DNA from: Marasmius tenuissimus
Lineage: Eukaryota > Basidiomycota > Agaricomycetes > Agaricales > Marasmiaceae
Length of the DNA: 64,000 nucleotides
Reading direction: 5' to 3'
Assembly: GCA_029532415.1 (NCBI GenBank)
Contig: JAQOTA010000023.1
Coordinates: 496,001-560,000, forward strand
Shown: one piece after another, positions 60,456 through 64,000 of the stretch
How positions within the stretch are numbered: position 1 is the first letter of the stretch
Layout: each line of letters starts with the position of its first letter
Notes under the pieces: model-generated
What the model was told of the DNA's origin: nothing
Seen by the model: only the letters and a program-made list of their open reading frames with translations
Database searches by the model: none
Position numbers and translations under genes: made by a program

Positions 60456-63071
60456 TTATTCGGACAAATAAAATTCAAGTCCAAGATGTTCTCTAAAAGT
60501 AGAGAACTTGACATGTCCCAAATTCTTGGTAAACATGTCCGCAGGATTGTAGGCACCGTCAATAAAGAAAAGGTCAACCTTGTGGTCTGAAACACATTCG
60601 CAAATGTAATGATAGCGGATGTCATGATAGCAAATATCAATGTGTTTGGTGCGACGTTCTTGAACTGGGTTGGAGGCGATAAAAATTGAGCCTTGATTAT
60701 CTCCACATATGGGTATGGGAGTCATATCAATCCCAAGTTCAGAGAGTAACTGTTGAATCCACACAGCCTGACGACTACAGTCGGATAGCGCCATGTATTC
60801 AGCTTCAGTGGATGAAAGCACAACAGTCTTCTGGGCGCGTGATTGCCAACAGAAGATGCCACCTGCCAATTTGAAGAAATAGCCCATGATCGACTGACAA
60901 TTGATGGGATCAGCAGCCCAATCAGAATCAGTGAATGCTAGTAAACCTCTGTCAGAGGCTCCATCATAGACCAATGCATAGTCTGGAGTTCCTGCAAGAT
61001 AGTGGCAAATGTAAAGCGCCTTCTTCAGGTGATCCTCCAATGGATTAGCAGAGAATTGAGAAAGCTTTGTAACAGTGTAGGCAATATCTGGATGAGTACC
61101 AAGCATGATATACAGAAGTGATCCAATCACTGATTGATATCGAGCATGACGTTTGGGATCAACAGGACCTTCATTGGGTTGTGGAATATAATCGGCGGGA
61201 AGAGGAGTATCAGCTGCTTTTGCATTCTGCATGCCAAATCGCTTCAAAACCTTCTTCAAATAATCGGTCTGGTCAAGAAGGATTTTACGGCCTTTGCGTT
61301 GAATATGCATGCGCAAGAACTCCTTAGCTTCTCCCAAATCACGGCATTCCCAACGAGCCATAAACTCGGCTTTCTTCTTATCGACAAAGGCTTTGTTGGG
61401 TCCAAGGAATAATGCGTCATCGACATAGATCAAGGCAATACATTCTTTACCAGTCTCACAATCTTTGCAGATGAAGAGACCTGCATCAGAAGTCAGGTGT
61501 TTGAAGCCCATTACTTCCATGGTCGAATTGAGAATACACCACCACTCAAGAGCAGCTTGCTTCAGTCCATATAATGCACAGCGAAGGCAATAGACTTTGC
61601 CTTCCTGACCCTTAACTTTGAAACCTTCAGGTTGATCCATATAGATCTCTTCTTTAAGTTCACTATTGAGGAAAGCGTTTTTCACATCCAATGCCTGAAT
61701 GTGCCAGTTTTTGAGAGCTGCTAATGCAAGCATCATCTGTACAGTTTCAAACCAAACAACTGGTGAGAAGATCTCATCAAAGTTGACACCTTCGACCTGA
61801 GAGAAACCCTTGGCAACAAGTCAAGCTTTCTTTCGACTGTCTGACTTGACGTCAAACACCCATCCGTTTTTGACAGCCTTGCAACCTTTAGGTAGGTCAA
61901 CCAATTCAAAGACCTTGTGCTTGTGAAGAGCCTCTAGTTCATCACGGCAAGCGGCCTTCCATTCTCTCTGCTGCTCAGCTGGCAGCTTCGGCATGTCACG
62001 GAGAGTTCACTCTTGAACGTTAGACATATTGATGAGGTCATTGTGAATGGGAACTGCCCGATTTAACAGATAAATCATGAAACCTACTCCCCCTTCCTGG
62101 GATAATTGTTGAACTAAGCTATCGGGTTGACTCCCCCTGGAGTTACACATGGTAGACAGACTGGCACGATTAGTCCCAGGAACCTTTCTGGGTCTGCCTC
62201 TCCTACAAGTAGTAGGTGGATCCATCGGTTCTCTATCACCCATGGCATCTCTCCATGTAGAGTTTTTCTCCATATCACACACAATGCATGAGGGATTATT
62301 TGGGTCTCGTTGTTCACCAAATACATTATCAGGTTGCTTAGTACCCGTCTGTTTCCTGCCTGAACGCCTTGGGGCGGCAGTGACTGCTCTTGTCCACCCA
62401 CTGGTGTAGGTGACCTGGGAGCCTGGAACAGAGGATCAGGATCAGAATGTTGACGTTCACCCTGAGGTACAGTACCATCTCCATCATCGTCATGCAGAGA
62501 TTCCGATCACTTTGGAAGGTTATCGGGAGGATAAAGATTGTCATCAGACAAATCATCATCACTATCCAAAGAGAAGTTGGGATTTTCACCCAATACCGGC
62601 AGTATTTCAGGGATTTCACCCACTGGGGTAAAGCCACAAGGTTTCTTATCAGAACACTTCAGGAACAAGTTTTCATTGAACAGAGCTGTAGTGCTTTTGA
62701 AGATAGTATTATTAGACATCTTCATGAAGACATATCCTTTCATGCCTTCCTGAAAACCAATGGAGGTCATCAGTTCTGAACGCGGAGATAACTTTTTAAC
62801 TCAATGCTTTTCCGGAATAAACACATACGCTGCACATCCGAAGACTCAGAGATCAAAAACATCTGGTGCACTGCCATGCAACTTCTCATGCGGGGTCAAC
62901 CAACATAAACGCTGGGACGGTGTCCGATTGTGAAGTGCAACAGTGTGCAACACACAGAATTCCCACCAAGAAGGTGGAAGACAAGCATCAAAGCAAAGAG
63001 CTTGAGCTTTCTGGACGATGGTCCGATTGAACTGTTCTGCACGACCATTCTGTTCCAGCGTATATGGAATG
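60456..63071 (-). pseudogene. Integrase (end) to RNase H of element 3, decayed
   Basis: Minus strand. The open part 61736-60456 covers the reverse transcriptase from LALAALKNW through YVDD to the end of RNase H. It carries substitutions such as ICYHDIRYHYI. Upstream are TGA codons near 61818 (the same change as element 2 at 22843), 62005 (same as element 2 at 22657), 62507-62509 (the family-wide UGA) and 62802 (same as 21865). The part furthest upstream, to 63071, holds the NGRAEQFNRT integrase end. Confidence 0.9.
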
Positions 63072-63617
63072 TGATGAGCTGGCATGACACCTAGCGCAGA
63101 GGACTACAACATGGCTACACTACTACTTACCAGAGAGGAGTTTAGATAGATAGAGGCGAGATGTAGAAGCCCAAGCACACTGTAGATTCAGGTAGAGAAC
63201 TACGAGCTTATATGTTACGATTCACCTCTATTCTCATCAACAAGCGCCCATATAGACACCTCTCCCTACCCAACTCACCTATCCCTTCCCACCTTTCCCA
63301 CTCATTTAAAACATCTCTATAGATGACTCCGCGGAGTAAGTGGAGCTATGCATCCAGACCACAGCTCCAAACCATGCCCAGCAGACATCTCCACATGCCA
63401 CCCCGAGTCATAATACACGAACAGCCGCAACGACTCACACGACATTCGCAGCCACTCCCACAACAACTCAGTCCAACTACAAGCGACTCACACGCCTGCG
63501 ACTCAGCACAACTCAGAGCGACTCCGGACCTAGACAGATTCCAGTATATAAGCCCAATGTACATACAACCTTTCCTTAGCTTAACAACTTGGTTAATACA
63601 CCAGTGAAAGCCCACTG
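63072..63617. other. Unidentified sequence beyond the element 3 break
   Basis: A CAGTATATAAGCCC box near 63541 looks like an LTR or gene promoter. No coding sequence or terminal repeat could be confirmed. It may be part of another element that runs past the window. Confidence 0.35.
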
Positions 63618-63710
63618 TGACCCTTGACCTTCGACACTTGACCTTTGACCCTCGACACTTGACCTTCGACCCTCGACACTTGACCCTTGATTCTCGACCT
63701 TCGAACCTCG
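63618..63710. repeat. (T)TGACC/CTCGACA short tandem repeat
   Basis: Degenerate array of about 14-bp units of the type GACCTTCGACACTT and GACCCTCGACACTT, mixed with CCTTGAC. About six units. Confidence 0.85.
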
Positions 63711-64000
63711 TCCTCGCTTAAAGGAGTGACTTGAGAGGACACTAGCCGTGCCCTACCATATCATTATATACATGTAGAGACAATAGAACTACCATATAGA
63801 GATGACAATAGAAAATGTACATATGTGCATAATGACCAATGACGAATGGAACAATAGCAAATGCATTGTCCCGCATAATACAATGGCGGGAAGTATGAAC
63901 TGGGACTTCGGATATACCGGGATCTAATTATAGTCCACGGATTCAACAGAATGCTGGTCAGAATTTTGATACTGTGCTCCTTTAGTACATCATCAAAGAC
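63711..64000. other. End of window, no supported gene
   Basis: AT-rich, with several short ATAGA/CAATA words. Nothing recognised. Confidence 0.4.

Larger units (their letters stand above)
60156..63071 (-). mobile_element. Copia element 3, 5'-truncated copy of the 6.1-kb family (minus strand)
   Basis: One LTR (60156-60413, 258 bp), then, on the minus strand from its far end, part of the integrase, the linker and the reverse transcriptase-RNase H. The 5' LTR, Gag, protease and most of the integrase are missing. Family similarity stops at 63071, within ATTCCATATACG just before the TPEQNGRAERF segment. The missing 5' end and the lack of a flanking duplication suggest a deletion or ectopic recombination. 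Confidence 0.92.

Noticed and set aside
1..64000. CRISPR arrays, rRNA genes, bacterial operons, integrase attachment sites
   Set aside because: None seen. The intron-rich genes and LTR elements show this to be eukaryotic DNA.

Overview
The window looks like a stretch of a filamentous basidiomycete genome, most likely an agaricomycete. The evidence is: genes broken by many short introns (about 45-75 nt) with GT..AG ends and TACTAAC/CTAAC-like branch sites; a seven-helix DUF6533-type membrane protein of the kind expanded in basidiomycetes; fungal P450, O-methyltransferase and FAD-monooxygenase genes; and copia-type LTR retrotransposons. No species can be named from the sequence alone.

More than half of the window is transposon or transposon-derived. 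From 3.8 to 11.9 kb a gag-like reading frame is cut in two by a 6102-bp copia element (element 1, 4679-10780) with a 5-bp duplication CGTCC; the reading frame resumes in phase after it. From 12.3 to 27.4 kb a large multi-exon minus-strand gene of unknown function (Cys cluster, disordered middle, coiled coil) carries three insertions that can be ordered: a solo LTR (duplication GGCAT), a non-coding 4662-bp LTR element inside that solo LTR (element B, duplication GCCTG), and a second 6102-bp copia element (element 2, duplication GGGGG). From 28.4 to 33.3 kb lie, on the minus strand, an apparently intact spliced hAT transposase gene and, directly upstream and in the same frame behind a single TAG, the last exon of a charged low-complexity gene. 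From 35.9 to 40.1 kb there is a small five-exon orphan gene, a 17-bp minisatellite and an SPT5-like gene with a one-base frameshift. A different copia element (element 4, minus strand, 41191-50043) follows, with LTRs that differ by a few percent and broken frames.

From 50.0 to 59.9 kb is a damaged metabolic region: a 5'-truncated cytochrome P450, an O-methyltransferase, a DUF6533 protein, a decayed FAD-dependent monooxygenase and the first residues of a GMC oxidoreductase. The mix suggests a broken secondary-metabolite cluster, but no backbone enzyme is visible. A 5'-truncated third copy of the 6.1-kb copia family (element 3, 60156-63071) and a repeat-rich tail end the window.

The most unusual observations are: (i) the same in-frame UGA between integrase and reverse transcriptase in all three copies of the 6.1-kb family, one of which is otherwise open throughout; (ii) the mosaic structure of element 2, whose front is almost the same as element 1 and whose back shares lesions with element 3; (iii) the datable nest of insertions in the unknown coiled-coil gene; (iv) the non-coding pyrimidine-rich element B, with a hairpin next to a polypurine tract in two copies; (v) the TAG-separated gene pair at the hAT locus. 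No CRISPR array, prokaryotic operon or rRNA gene was seen.
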